Below, piece after piece: positions 1 through 8,670 of a stretch of DNA of 64,000 bases (its first letter is position 1; each line of letters starts with the position of its first letter). This DNA is from VRUE01 sp036276735 (GTDB lineage: Bacteria; Actinomycetota; Thermoleophilia; Solirubrobacterales; 70-9). The translations under genes were made by a program, and so were the position numbers. The notes under the pieces are model-generated. The model ran no database searches, was not told where the DNA came from, and was given only the letters and a program-made list of their open reading frames with translations. The stretch lies in assembly GCA_036276735.1 (NCBI GenBank), contig DASUOH010000011.1, positions 1 through 64,000 of the forward strand. Direction: 5' to 3'.

Positions 1-16
1 GATCACCCGCTGGGCC

Positions 17-1105
17 TCAGGCGGCGAGGCGGTCGGGCAGCGAGCGCAGGAAAGAGCTCAGCGTCTGCCGGTAGGTGTCGAGCGAGGAGATCGAGACCCA
101 CTCGGCGGGACCGTGGTGGCCCTCCCCGACTGGCCCGAACTCGACCGCCGGCACGCCGACCCGCAGGAAGGAGACCGCATCGGAGGCGCCGTCGCGCCCG
201 ACGCTCATCGGCTCGCCGTCGTGGTGGGCGCAGGCCGCCTCGCGCAGCGCCAGCACGAACGGCGAGTTGCGGTCCACCACAGCCGGTGGCCGCGTGAAGA
301 GGGTCGTCGCTTCGGCGTCCGGAAGCGTCCCGACTTCCTCGAGCACCGTGGCGGGGTCCTGGTCGGGCAGGTAGCGGATGTCGACGTCGATTGCGCATCG
401 GTCGGGCACCTTGTTGATTGCGTCGCCGCCCAGGATCCGGCCGAGGTTGATCGAAGGGCGGTCGAAGAGCTCGGAACTCTGCCGCGCAAACGGTAGCGAC
501 TCGATACTGCGGAAAACGTCGTGTGCCTTGAGCACCGCGTTGTCGCCCAGCCAGGGCGTGGCGCCGTGGGCGGCTTCGCCGCTCACCTCCAGGCGCACGG
601 CGATGACGCCCTTGGCCTCGATGCCGATGTGCAGGTCGGTCGGCTCGCCGGTTATCGCGAAGTCGCCGACGAAACCGCTGTCGACCAGGTGGTCGCTGCC
701 GCGCTGCGCTTCCTCCTCGGACTCCTCGTCGCCAACGACGCCGAGCCGCACCCTGACGCGGTCCTGCTCGCGCATCTCGGCGGTCACCAGGAGCATCGCC
801 GCCAGGCCGCCCTTCATGTCGTAGGCGCCACGCCCGTAGAGCCGGTCTCCGTCGACCCTAGGGTCGAACTGGCCCGGCCGGCCGGGCACGACGTCAAGAT
901 GCCCGTGCAGGACGACGGTTGGGCCACTCGGCGCCCCCACCTCGGCCCTCAGCACCGGCAGGCCCCGAACCTCGTCCGCCTCCGCCTCGATACCCCGCGC
1001 TTCGAGCCACCCTTTCACGAACCCCGCAGCCGCCTTGACGCCTTCGGGCTGCGACGTGTCGTAGCCGATCAGCCGCTGGGCGAGCGCGACCAGTTCCTCG
1101 CTCAT
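17..1105 (-). CDS. M20-family metallopeptidase (ArgE/DapE-like deacylase)
   Basis: A 362-residue zinc amidohydrolase of the ArgE/DapE/CPG2 type, expected to hydrolyse an N-acyl or peptide bond in the cytoplasm. The first metal motif GHLDVVPG lies near residues 68-75, the bridging Asp in GRGAYDMKGG near 96, and the catalytic/metal glutamates in GDEESEEE from about 126. A late HH pair near the C-terminus fits the last ligand. I chose ATG 1105 because GGAG lies 6 nt upstream; an ATG at 1117 has no ribosome site. It is the last gene of the minus-strand run after atpC, 265 bp apart with a palindrome between, so it probably has its own promoter. The substrate cannot be told from sequence. Confidence 0.88.
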   Translation of the reverse strand: MSEELVALAQRLIGYDTSQPEGVKAAAGFVKGWLEARGIEAEADEVRGLPVLRAEVGAPSGPTVVLHGHLDVVPGRPGQFDPRVDGDRLYGRGAYDMKGGLAAMLLVTAEMREQDRVRVRLGVVGDEESEEEAQRGSDHLVDSGFVGDFAITGEPTDLHIGIEAKGVIAVRLEVSGEAAHGATPWLGDNAVLKAHDVFRSIESLPFARQSSELFDRPSINLGRILGGDAINKVPDRCAIDVDIRYLPDQDPATVLEEVGTLPDAEATTLFTRPPAVVDRNSPFVLALREAACAHHDGEPMSVGRDGASDAVSFLRVGVPAVEFGPVGEGHHGPAEWVSISSLDTYRQTLSSFLRSLPDRLAA

Positions 1106-1133
1106 ATGCAGCTCCATCCAAGTTGGCTCGATC

Positions 1134-1181
1134 GCGCATCCGATATTGACCCCACCCAGGGGTGGTCAATCTCCGATGCGC
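1134..1181. promoter_or_regulatory. 48 bp imperfect palindrome, TTGACC...GGTCAA family copy 1
   Basis: The core at 1146-1169 begins TTGACC and ends GGTCAA. Flanks GCGCATCC on the left and GATGCGC on the right extend the symmetry to 48 bp. It lies 29-76 bp upstream of the M20 peptidase start, where an operator would sit. Related copies occur at 11879-11903 and 56304-56339. Confidence 0.55.
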
Positions 1182-1217
1182 TGGATGCAGCAACGCAATC
1201 GACTCCGCAGGGACGTT

Positions 1218-1369
1218 GGGGGCGATCCGATACCCCTTCGCCGGAATGTCGCCGAAGGCGGCGATATGCAATCTCATGACCGCGCGGCCGTAGGCCGCGC
1301 TCGAGCTCTGGAGCTAAGCGCGAAGCGCGTGCGACATCAATTCCGCCGAAGGGGTATCGGATCGCCCCC
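1218..1369. repeat. 152 bp element with 29 bp terminal inverted repeats
   Basis: Arms 1218-1246 and 1341-1369 are inverted copies matching at 28 of 29 positions. Inside, 1282-1289 and 1293-1300 form a perfect 8 bp hairpin (GCGCGGCC) with a 3 nt loop. The right arm stops one base before the atpC stop codon. It could be a small palindromic mobile element or a complex terminator of the atp operon; no T-tract supports a classical terminator. No gene is seen in 1106-1370. Confidence 0.6.
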
Positions 1370-1370
1370 G

Positions 1371-1784
1371 TCACCCCTCGGCAATCGCGAGAAACGCCTC
1401 GGCCCGAGTCCGGTCTTTCTCGGCGCGCGATCGGGCGGCGCTGCCCTCCTCAGCCTCCGCCAACCGCTGCTCGGCGTCGGCCAGCTGCTCTTTCAGCGTC
1501 GCCTCGTCCAGATGCTCGGGGTCGATCGCCTCCTCGACCAGCAGCCGCGCCCGGTTGCCGAAGACCTGCAGCCAGCCGTGCGCCTGCGCGTAGCGCTGCG
1601 TCTCCGAATCGGAGACGTGCAGGCGCAGCTCGGTCGGCCGCAAAGCCGCCAGCAGCGGCGCGTGATTGGCGAGGATGCCGATCTCACCGACCGCCGTGCG
1701 GGTTGAGACCTGGCGGACTTCACCGTCGAAGACCTCACCCTCAGGGGTGAGGACTTCGACCTCGAACGTGCTCTCGCCGGCCAT
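1371..1784 (-). CDS. atpC: ATP synthase F1 epsilon subunit
   Basis: A 137-residue subunit of the F1 central stalk, which links gamma rotation to the c-ring and can inhibit ATP hydrolysis. The N-terminal beta-sandwich carries the family signature GEIGILANHAPLLAAL near residues 33-48. The C-terminal half is the Glu/Ala/Arg-rich helical hairpin expected for the inhibitory domain. It starts 8 bp after the atpD stop and is the last gene of the operon. The length is normal for the family. Confidence 0.97.
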   Translation of the reverse strand: MAGESTFEVEVLTPEGEVFDGEVRQVSTRTAVGEIGILANHAPLLAALRPTELRLHVSDSETQRYAQAHGWLQVFGNRARLLVEEAIDPEHLDEATLKEQLADAEQRLAEAEEGSAARSRAEKDRTRAEAFLAIAEG

Positions 1785-1792
1785 GGATTCCC

Positions 1793-3223
1793 CTAGGCGG
1801 CCGCGGCCGCTCCGGCGTCAGCGGTGACCTGATCGATTCCGCCCTTCATGTAGAAGGCGCCCTCGGGCAGGTCGTCGTGCTGGCCGTCGAGGATCTCGCG
1901 GAAGCCGCGCACCGTCTCGGCCACCGGCACGAACTCGCCGCTGCGGCCCGTGAACTGCTCGGCGACGAAGAACGGCTGCGAGAGGAAGCGCTCGATCTTG
2001 CGCGCCCGCGAGACGGTCTGCTTGTCCTCGTCGGAGAGCTCGTCGATGCCAAGGATCGCGATGATGTCCTGCAGCTCCTTGTAGCGCTGCAGCACCTCCT
2101 GGACCTCGGTCGCGGTGCGGTAGTGGTCCTCGCCGACGACCTCGGGCTTGAGGATGGTCGAGGTCGAGTCGAGCGGGTCGACCGCCGGGTAGATCCCCTT
2201 CTCGGAGATCGCCCGCGAGAGCACCGTGGTCGCGTTGAGGTGGGCGAACACCGAGGCGGGCGCCGGGTCGGTGAGGTCGTCGGCAGGCACGTAGATCGCC
2301 TGCACCGACGTCACCGAGCCGCGCTCGGTCGAGGTGATCCGCTCCTGCAGGCCGCCCATCTCGGTCTCCAGCGTCGGCTGGTAGCCGACCGCGGAGGGCA
2401 TCCGGCCGAGCAGCGCCGAGACCTCGGAGCCCGCCTGGACGAAGCGGAAGATGTTGTCGATGAAGAGCAGCACGTCCTGGCCGCCCTGCTCGCGGAAGTA
2501 TTCGGCCATCGTCAGCCCCGAGAGGGCTACGCGAAGGCGGGCGCCCGGGGGCTCGTTCATCTGGCCGAAGACGAGCATCGTTTTGTCGATCACGCCCGAC
2601 TCTTTCATCTCGAGCCAGAGGTCATTTCCCTCTCGGGAGCGCTCACCGACGCCGCAGAAGGCCGAGAGACCTTCGTGCTCCTCGGCGATCGAGCGGATCA
2701 GCTCCTGGATCAGAACCGTCTTGCCGACCCCGGCGCCGCCGAACAGCCCGACCTTGCCGCCCTTGGCGTAGGGGGCGAGCAGATCGATGACCTTGATCCC
2801 CGTCTCGAGGATCTCCTGGGTCGGCGCGAGATCGGAGGCCTGGGGGGCCGGCCGGTGGATCGGCCAGCGCTCCTCGGCCTGGACCGGCTCGCCGAGGTCG
2901 ATCGGCTCGCCGAGCAGGTTGAAGATGCGGCCCAGGGTCGCCTCGCCGACCGGGACCGAGATCGGACCGCCGGTGTCGACGACCCTGTCGCCACGCCGCA
3001 GGCCATCGGTGGCGTCCATCGCCACGGTGCGCACCCGGTCGTCGCCGAGGTGCTGCTGGACCTCGCAGACGAGCTCGGTCGCCTCGCGATCCTCGTCGCC
3101 GGCCATCTCGATCTTCACCGCCGAGTAGATCTCCGGCAGCTGCTCCGGAAAGACCGCGTCGACGACGACGCCGGTCACCTCCTCGACGCGTCCTACGTTC
3201 GTTCCGTTGTTGCTCTCAGCCAT
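1793..3223 (-). CDS. atpD: ATP synthase F1 beta subunit (catalytic)
   Basis: A 476-residue catalytic subunit. The Walker A loop GGAGVGKT is at about residues 162-169, followed by GERSREGNDL and the Walker B strand VLLFIDNIFRF. The frame stays open upstream to about 3502, but that part overlaps atpG and has no family similarity. ATG 3223 (MAESNNGT) is the supported start, preceded by an AAGGAA-type ribosome site. It lies 26 bp downstream of atpG. It makes ATP from ADP and Pi at the alpha/beta interface, driven by rotation of gamma. Confidence 0.98.
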   Translation of the reverse strand: MAESNNGTNVGRVEEVTGVVVDAVFPEQLPEIYSAVKIEMAGDEDREATELVCEVQQHLGDDRVRTVAMDATDGLRRGDRVVDTGGPISVPVGEATLGRIFNLLGEPIDLGEPVQAEERWPIHRPAPQASDLAPTQEILETGIKVIDLLAPYAKGGKVGLFGGAGVGKTVLIQELIRSIAEEHEGLSAFCGVGERSREGNDLWLEMKESGVIDKTMLVFGQMNEPPGARLRVALSGLTMAEYFREQGGQDVLLFIDNIFRFVQAGSEVSALLGRMPSAVGYQPTLETEMGGLQERITSTERGSVTSVQAIYVPADDLTDPAPASVFAHLNATTVLSRAISEKGIYPAVDPLDSTSTILKPEVVGEDHYRTATEVQEVLQRYKELQDIIAILGIDELSDEDKQTVSRARKIERFLSQPFFVAEQFTGRSGEFVPVAETVRGFREILDGQHDDLPEGAFYMKGGIDQVTADAGAAAAA

Positions 3224-3249
3224 TGGTTCCTTTTCCTCGTTCGAAGCCT

Positions 3250-4170
3250 TTATCCGAGCGCCTCGGCGCCGGCGACAACCTCCAAGATCTCCTGCGTGAT
3301 CTCCGCCTGCCTGGCCCGGTTCATCTCCAGGGTCAGGTCGCCCATCATCGTCTCCGCGTTCTCGGCGGCGTTGCGCATCGCGGTCATCCGCGCCCCCAGC
3401 TCGGAGGCGGCGGACTCGAGCAGCGCCCGGTAGACCGAGATGTTCACGTACTCGGGAATCAGCTGGGCGAGCAGCAGCTCGGCGTCGGGCTCGTATTCCC
3501 AAGTGGAGCGGCCGTGGGCTTTCTCGATCTCGGTCTCCTCGGCGCTCTCCTGCTCGTCGGCGACACCCTCGCCGATCACCTCGGCCTGCTGCATCGGCAG
3601 GAGCGTCTGGCGCCAGACGTGCTGGGTGAGCGGCGAGACGTAGCGGTTGTAGACGAGCTCGACCCGGTCGACGTCGCCGTCGACGTAACGGGCGGTCAGC
3701 TCCTCGCCGATCTCGCGCGCGTTGGCGAAGGCGGGACGGTCGGTGAAGCCGACGTAGGAGCCGGCCAACTCCTGCTTGCGGAAGGTCAGAGCCGAGACGC
3801 CCTTGCGACCGACGGCCGAGTAGGAGGTCTCGACCCCGTCCTCGCGCAGCTCTTTGCCGAGCCGCATCCCGTCGCGGATGATGTTGGTGTTGAAAGCGCC
3901 GGCGAGGCCGCGGTCGCCGGTGACGAGGACGACGCCGACCCGGTTGACCTCCTCGCGCTCGACCATCACGGGCACGCGCGGGACGCCCCCGGCCTGCTCG
4001 GCCGCGCGGCGGGTCAGCTTGCGGATGCCCTCGGCGTAGGGGCGCAGGTGCTCGATCCGCTGCTCGGCGCGGCGCAGCCGTGCCGCCGCCACCATCTCCA
4101 TCGCCCGCGTGATCTTGTTGATGTTCTTGATCGACGCGATGCGATTCTTGACGTCCTTCTGCGAGGCCAT
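3250..4170 (-). CDS. atpG: ATP synthase F1 gamma subunit (rotor shaft)
   Basis: A 306-residue rotor subunit. The conserved N-terminal helix is seen in KNRIASIKNINKITRAMEMV (residues 6-25), and the matching C-terminal helix carries ARMTAMRNAAENAETMM, which pair to form the coiled-coil shaft. The central Rossmann-like domain has VLVTGDRGLAGAFN. It lies between atpA and atpD with spacers of 20 and 26 bp. The length is slightly above the usual ~290 because of an acidic insert near residues 205-220. Confidence 0.97.
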   Translation of the reverse strand: MASQKDVKNRIASIKNINKITRAMEMVAAARLRRAEQRIEHLRPYAEGIRKLTRRAAEQAGGVPRVPVMVEREEVNRVGVVLVTGDRGLAGAFNTNIIRDGMRLGKELREDGVETSYSAVGRKGVSALTFRKQELAGSYVGFTDRPAFANAREIGEELTARYVDGDVDRVELVYNRYVSPLTQHVWRQTLLPMQQAEVIGEGVADEQESAEETEIEKAHGRSTWEYEPDAELLLAQLIPEYVNISVYRALLESAASELGARMTAMRNAAENAETMMGDLTLEMNRARQAEITQEILEVVAGAEALG

Positions 4171-4190
4171 GGGGACGGGGGTCGCTGCCG

Positions 4191-5819
4191 CTAGGCGGCG
4201 GCGGTCTCCTTCTCGGCCTCTTCGACGCGACTGGGCCGCGCCCGCTCCTCCTCGGACTTGACGCGGTCAGACTCGCCGGCCTCGAGCGGGTCGCCGTGCT
4301 CGTCGAAGTCGGGGCCGAAATCGTCGACGAACTCGCGGATCGCCGCGCCCAGCTCCTCCTCGTCAGCCTCCTCGAGCTTGCCGCTCGAGCCGATCCGCTC
4401 CAGCAGCTCGGCCTTCTCGGAGCGCAGCCGGGTGCGCAGGTCGCGCAGGAACTCGTTGACCCGCTCGGTCTTGATCCGGTCGAGGAAGCCGCCGGTGCCG
4501 GAGTAGATCGCGGCGACCTGGTCGGCCACCTCGAGCGGCTCGCGCTCTTTCTGCTTGAGCAGCTCGACCAGGCGCTCGCCCCGGTTGAGGGTTTTCTGCG
4601 TCTCGGGGTCGAGCTCGGAGCCGAACTGCGCGAACGCCTCGAGGTCGCGGTACTGGGAGAGGTCGAGTCGCAGCTTGCCGGCGACCTTCTTCATCGCCTT
4701 GGTCTGCGCGTTGCCGCCCACCCGCGAGACCGAGATGCCGACGTTGATCGCCGGCCGCACGCCCGAGTAGAAGAGGTCGGACTCGAGGAAGATCTGACCG
4801 TCGGTGATCGAGATGACGTTGGTCGGGATGTAGGCGGAGACGTCGCTCGCCTGGGTCTCGATGATCGGCAGCGCCGTCAGCGAGCCGCCGCCGAGGTCGT
4901 CGTTCAGCTTCACTGCCCGCTCCAACAGGCGCGAGTGGAGGTAGAAGACGTCGCCCGGGTAGGCCTCGCGACCGGGCGGGCGTCGCAGCAGGAGCGACAT
5001 CTGCCGGTAGGCGTAGGCGTGTTTGGTGAGATCGTCGTAGACGCAGAGCGCGTGTTTGCCGTTGTAGAGGAAGTGCTCGCCCATCGCGCAACCCGCGTAG
5101 GGAGCGATGAACTTGATCGGGGCGGCCTCGTCGGCGGGAGCGGCGACGATGATCGTGTTCTCCATCGCGCCGTTTTCCTCCAGCACCTCCTTGAGCTGGA
5201 CGACCGTCGACATTCGCTGCCCGATCGCGACGTAGATGCAGACCATGTCCTTGTCGCGGTTGTTGATGATCGTGTCGATCGCGATCGCGGTCTTGCCGGT
5301 CTGGCGGTCGCCGATGATCAGCTCTCGCTGGCCGCGGCCGATCGGGATCATCCCGTCGATCGCCATCAGCCCGGTCTGGACCGGTTCGGTCACCGGCTGG
5401 CGCTGGACGACGCCGGGCGCTTTGAACTCGGCCGGCCGGCTCTGCGTGGTCGCGATCTCACCCTTGTCGTCGAGCGGGCGGCCCAGCGGGTCGACGAGGC
5501 GGCCCAGCAGCTCGTCGCCGACGGGAATCCGCAGCAGCTCGCCGGTGCGCTTGACGGTGTCGCCCTCGACGACCTTTTCCCACTCACCGAAGAGCACCGC
5601 GCCGACGTTGTCGGTCTCGAGGTTGAGGGCGAGGCCGGTGACGCCGTGCGGCAGCTCGAGCATCTCGAGCGCCATGCAGTTGTCGAGCCCGTGGATCCGG
5701 GCGATGCCGTCGGCGACCGACAGGACCGTCCCGACCTCTGAAAGGTCGGCGCTGCCGGTGTCGATTCCCTCGATCCGCTCGCGCAGAATCGATGCGATCT
5801 CGTCGGGCTTGATCTCCAT
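4191..5819 (-). CDS. atpA: ATP synthase F1 alpha subunit
   Basis: A 542-residue nucleotide-binding, non-catalytic subunit. The Walker A is GDRQTGKT near residues 169-176, and the adjacent DTIINNRDKDMVCIYVAIGQ stretch is typical of the family. The C-terminus runs about 30 residues beyond the shortest bacterial homologues in an acidic, charged tail (ESDRVKSEEERARPS), common in Actinobacteria. Start ATG 5819 opens with MEIKPDEIASILRE, the usual delta-binding N-terminus. Confidence 0.98.
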   Translation of the reverse strand: MEIKPDEIASILRERIEGIDTGSADLSEVGTVLSVADGIARIHGLDNCMALEMLELPHGVTGLALNLETDNVGAVLFGEWEKVVEGDTVKRTGELLRIPVGDELLGRLVDPLGRPLDDKGEIATTQSRPAEFKAPGVVQRQPVTEPVQTGLMAIDGMIPIGRGQRELIIGDRQTGKTAIAIDTIINNRDKDMVCIYVAIGQRMSTVVQLKEVLEENGAMENTIIVAAPADEAAPIKFIAPYAGCAMGEHFLYNGKHALCVYDDLTKHAYAYRQMSLLLRRPPGREAYPGDVFYLHSRLLERAVKLNDDLGGGSLTALPIIETQASDVSAYIPTNVISITDGQIFLESDLFYSGVRPAINVGISVSRVGGNAQTKAMKKVAGKLRLDLSQYRDLEAFAQFGSELDPETQKTLNRGERLVELLKQKEREPLEVADQVAAIYSGTGGFLDRIKTERVNEFLRDLRTRLRSEKAELLERIGSSGKLEEADEEELGAAIREFVDDFGPDFDEHGDPLEAGESDRVKSEEERARPSRVEEAEKETAAA

Positions 5820-5840
5820 GTGGGTGCCTCTATTCCTTCC

Positions 5841-6374
5841 TTACGCCGCCCGGGCGACGCTCTTTCGAAGTTTCTCCAAGCGACTGCGGATGCTCGCGTC
5901 CAAAACCATGTTGCCGACCTGCAGCACTATGCCGCCGAGGATCTCCTCGTCGACGTCGCTGGCCAGCTCCACCTTGCGACCGGTCTGCCGTTCGATCTCC
6001 TCGCCGATCCTCGCCACCGCGGCGGGGTCGAGCTCGACCGCGCTGGTCACCGTCACGTCGATCCGCTTGTTCTCATGCTTCCAAAGCTCCTCGAACTGGC
6101 GGCGGATGCGGAAGACCTCGGTCATCCGCCCCTTCTCGACGAGCAGCTCGAGGAAGTTGACGAACTCGGGGTCGGCGCCCGCGATCGCGCGCCGCATCCC
6201 CTCCGACTTCTCCGCCGAGGAGAAGTAGGGACTGAAGAAGAACACCTGCAGCTCGCGGTTGCCGTCGACGGCGTCGGCGAACTGGTCCAGCTCCTCGCGG
6301 ATCGGGTCCAGCTTGCCGGCCTTCTTGGCGACGTCGAAAAGCGCCTCGGCGTATACGCGAGCTGCCTCCTCCAT
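5841..6374 (-). CDS. atpH: ATP synthase delta subunit (OSCP homologue)
   Basis: A 177-residue peripheral-stalk subunit that anchors F1 to the b dimer. The N-terminal helical domain starts EEAARVYAEALFDVAKKAG, and the C-terminal domain contains VTSAVELDPAAVARIGEEI and the signature GGIVLQVGNMVLDASIRSRL near residues 147-166. Its start codon shares a base with the atpF stop, so the two are probably translationally coupled. This is a normal single-domain delta, not the b-delta fusion found in mycobacteria. Confidence 0.96.
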   Translation of the reverse strand: MEEAARVYAEALFDVAKKAGKLDPIREELDQFADAVDGNRELQVFFFSPYFSSAEKSEGMRRAIAGADPEFVNFLELLVEKGRMTEVFRIRRQFEELWKHENKRIDVTVTSAVELDPAAVARIGEEIERQTGRKVELASDVDEEILGGIVLQVGNMVLDASIRSRLEKLRKSVARAA

Positions 6375-6976
6375 CAGTTGCTCGACCCCTCCGCTCCCGA
6401 GAGGGCGGTGAAGTCGACCTCGCTGAGCGCCTCCTCGACAAGGCGGCGCTGGTCCTCAGGGCTGAGGCTCTTGCGGGTGACTTTCTCGGTGGCGAGCACG
6501 GTCAGGTCGGCGACCTCGCTGCGGATCTGCTGCAGCGAGCGCCGCGTCTCCGCCTCGATGTCGCGTTTGGCCGCGGCGACCAGCTCGTCGCGTTTCTCCT
6601 TGCCGGCGGCGCTGGCCTCCGCTTCCGCGGTCTCGGCGGCCTTGCGGGCGCGAGCCATGATGTCGTCGGCCTGCTCACGGGCCTCGGCAAGCCGGGCCCG
6701 GTACTCCTCGAGCAGCTCGTCGGACTCGCGGCGCTGCCGTTCGGCCGCCTCGATCGACTCGGCGATCAGTTTCGCCCGCTTGTCGAGCGCCTCCTGGATC
6801 TTCGGGAAGGCGACCTTGCTCAGCACCCACATCGTGGCCAGGAAAAGGACCAGGGTCCAGATCATCAGCCCGACGCCCGGCGACACCAGGAAGCTGCCCC
6901 CGGACTCTTCTTCGGCGCCGCCCGCCGCCTCGGCGGCGAGCACAAGGATGCCCGTTATGTCGGCAAAGACCTCCAT
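6374..6976 (-). CDS. atpF: ATP synthase Fo b subunit
   Basis: A 200-residue peripheral-stalk subunit. A transmembrane helix (about residues 31-50, GLMIWTLVLFLATMWVL) is followed by FPKIQEALDKR and a long Ala/Glu/Arg-rich coiled coil that reaches up to delta. The ~30 residues before the membrane helix are polar and Glu/Gly-rich, a longer extramembrane N-terminus than in E. coli. It is single-copy, so the stalk should be a b2 homodimer. Confidence 0.95.
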   Translation of the reverse strand: MEVFADITGILVLAAEAAGGAEEESGGSFLVSPGVGLMIWTLVLFLATMWVLSKVAFPKIQEALDKRAKLIAESIEAAERQRRESDELLEEYRARLAEAREQADDIMARARKAAETAEAEASAAGKEKRDELVAAAKRDIEAETRRSLQQIRSEVADLTVLATEKVTRKSLSPEDQRRLVEEALSEVDFTALSGAEGSSN

Positions 6977-6982
6977 CGGCGC

Positions 6983-7255
6983 CTAGGAGAGGAAGAACGC
7001 GATCAGGCCGAAGATGAAGGTGTAGAAGGCGACCGCCTCGGTCAGCGCGAAGCCGAGCCAACGGATGCTTTCCAGCTCGCTTTTCATCTCGGGCTGGCGG
7101 GCGACCGACTCGATCTCCTTGCCGAAGATGAAGCCGACGCCGATGCCGGCGCCGATCGAGCCGAGGCCGGCACCGACACCAAGCGCAATCGCTTTGCCGG
7201 CGCCTTTGACGCCTTCGTCGGTGACTTCGGCGATCGGTAGGGCAGTGAGATCCAT
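6983..7255 (-). CDS. atpE: ATP synthase Fo c subunit (rotor ring)
   Basis: A 90-residue two-helix hairpin. Helix 1 is Gly-rich (GVGAGLGSIGAGIGVG), the polar loop is RQPE (residues 63-66), and helix 2 carries the ion-binding Glu at residue 73 in FALTEAVAFY. The Gln and the Glu-Ser pair of Na+-binding c subunits are absent, so proton coupling is inferred. ATG 7255 was chosen over an upstream in-frame ATG at 7306 because AAGGAG lies 10 nt before it and the protein then has normal length. Confidence 0.96.
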   Translation of the reverse strand: MDLTALPIAEVTDEGVKGAGKAIALGVGAGLGSIGAGIGVGFIFGKEIESVARQPEMKSELESIRWLGFALTEAVAFYTFIFGLIAFFLS

Positions 7256-7277
7256 TCGGGTTCGACTCCTTTTTTCG

Positions 7278-8186
7278 TTAGTGCTCAGCGGCGGTAGCTC
7301 CGCCAAGGTAGATGGCGGTCAGGGTCGCGAAAATAAACGCTTGCAGGGTGGCCACGAGGCCCACCTCGAAGATGAAGAAGGCGAAGGCCAGCGGGAAGGT
7401 CAGCGCGCCGAGCGCCGCGATCCCCAGCAGCACCGCCAGCCCGCCGCCCATGAAGAGCAGCAGCAGGTGGCCGGCGAGGATGTTGGCGAAGAGACGCACG
7501 GAGAGCGAGATCAGCCGCACGAAGTGCGAGATCACCTCGATCATGAAGATCGCGCCGCGGCCGATCGGGTTCATCTCCTCCAGGCCGGGCGGCAGCCAGC
7601 CCTTGAAGTAAGGCACGAAGCCCTTGGCCCGGATCCCCTCGACGTGGTAGGAGAACCAGACGACCAGGGTGAGGATCAGCGGGATCGAGATGTTGGCGGT
7701 CGCCGCGTAGATCGCCAGCGCCGGCAGTTCGAGGCCGAAGATGTCGACCTTGTGCTCGGTGTTCACCGGCAGCGGCAGGAAGCCGATCATGTTCGAGAAC
7801 CAGATGAAGAAGAAGAGGGCGCCGAGGAAGGGGAACCAGCGGGCCGCCTGCTTGGCGTCCATGTTGCCGCCGGTGATGTTGTTGCGGGTCAGGTCGTAGG
7901 CAAGCTCGACCGCCGTCTGCACCCGGTTCGGCTTCTCGGCCATGCGGCGCGCGATCCAGGTCATCGTCGCGATCGTCAGGGCGCTGGCGAGGAAGAGGTA
8001 GAGGACCGCCTTGTTGATGCTGAGGTCGAGGCCGCCGAGGTGGATCGGCACCCACTCCTCCAGTTTGAACTCGTTCTGGGGCTTGAAGTGGTCGTTCTTG
8101 CCGTCGCTGCCGAAGATCAGCAGCAGCGCGATCGCGCTCGCCAGGTAGATGCCGAAGCCGAGCAGGACTTTGCGCTTGGTGCTCAT
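7278..8186 (-). CDS. atpB: ATP synthase Fo a subunit
   Basis: A 302-residue membrane subunit forming the proton half-channels against the c-ring. The essential Arg is in ISLSVRLFANILAGH near residues 218-232, and about six hydrophobic helices are visible. ATG 8186 overlaps the stop of the preceding gene by 4 bases. The frame stays open further upstream, but that part overlaps the atpI-like gene in another frame. An N-terminal loop after helix 1 (DGKNDHFKPQNEF) probably faces outside. Confidence 0.95.
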   Translation of the reverse strand: MSTKRKVLLGFGIYLASAIALLLIFGSDGKNDHFKPQNEFKLEEWVPIHLGGLDLSINKAVLYLFLASALTIATMTWIARRMAEKPNRVQTAVELAYDLTRNNITGGNMDAKQAARWFPFLGALFFFIWFSNMIGFLPLPVNTEHKVDIFGLELPALAIYAATANISIPLILTLVVWFSYHVEGIRAKGFVPYFKGWLPPGLEEMNPIGRGAIFMIEVISHFVRLISLSVRLFANILAGHLLLLFMGGGLAVLLGIAALGALTFPLAFAFFIFEVGLVATLQAFIFATLTAIYLGGATAAEH

Positions 8187-8563
8187 CGAGCCTTGACCCC
8201 CTGGCTCTCGGGCTCCATCAGGTAGGCGATTCCCTGCGCCGCAAAGGAGACCGTGAAAAGCAGCAGCAACAGCAGCGCGGCGGCGAGGCCGGCCTCGCGC
8301 TCGGCGATGCCGACCAGCAGGACGGCCGTGGCCATCAGCCAGACGCGACCGAGTGAAGTCGCCGCCACCGTCCCCATCGCCCGCTGCCGCTTGCCGTGGC
8401 TGAGGTCCTCCCCCGCGCGGCGGCTGGCGAGGATCTGCACCGCCCGCTGCGCCAGCCAAACGCCCGCGGCTACGGCATAGCCGAGCAGCGGGAAGCCGGC
8501 GACCACGAAGACGGCCGCGGCGGCAGCCAGCACTACGAGATCGACGTGCTTTGGAGGAGACAT
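8183..8563 (-). CDS. AtpI-like small membrane protein
   Basis: A 126-residue hydrophobic protein with about four predicted membrane helices (VDLVVLAAAAAVFVVAGFP, LGYAVAAGVWLA, VWLMATAVLLVGIA, AALLLLLLFTVSFAAQG). It overlaps atpB by 4 bases (ATGA) and is the first gene of the atp operon, the place of AtpI (i subunit, c-ring assembly or Mg2+ handling) in many bacteria. Similarity to AtpI is by position and topology only. The start has AGGA 5 nt upstream. Confidence 0.75.
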   Translation of the reverse strand: MSPPKHVDLVVLAAAAAVFVVAGFPLLGYAVAAGVWLAQRAVQILASRRAGEDLSHGKRQRAMGTVAATSLGRVWLMATAVLLVGIAEREAGLAAALLLLLLFTVSFAAQGIAYLMEPESQGVKAR

Positions 8564-8670
8564 AACGTCCTGAGTTCGGGGAGAAAAAGCGCCCGGCTGA
8601 GTGCACGGGCGTACAAATCACTATATCTGAATGGCCCGACGTTTGGCTTTCTAGAGCCACATAGTGCCGC

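Noticed and set aside
3224..3502. N-terminal extension of the atpD frame upstream of 3223
   Set aside because: It overlaps atpG in another frame, is Arg/Gly-rich, and the family begins at MAESNN with a ribosome site before it.
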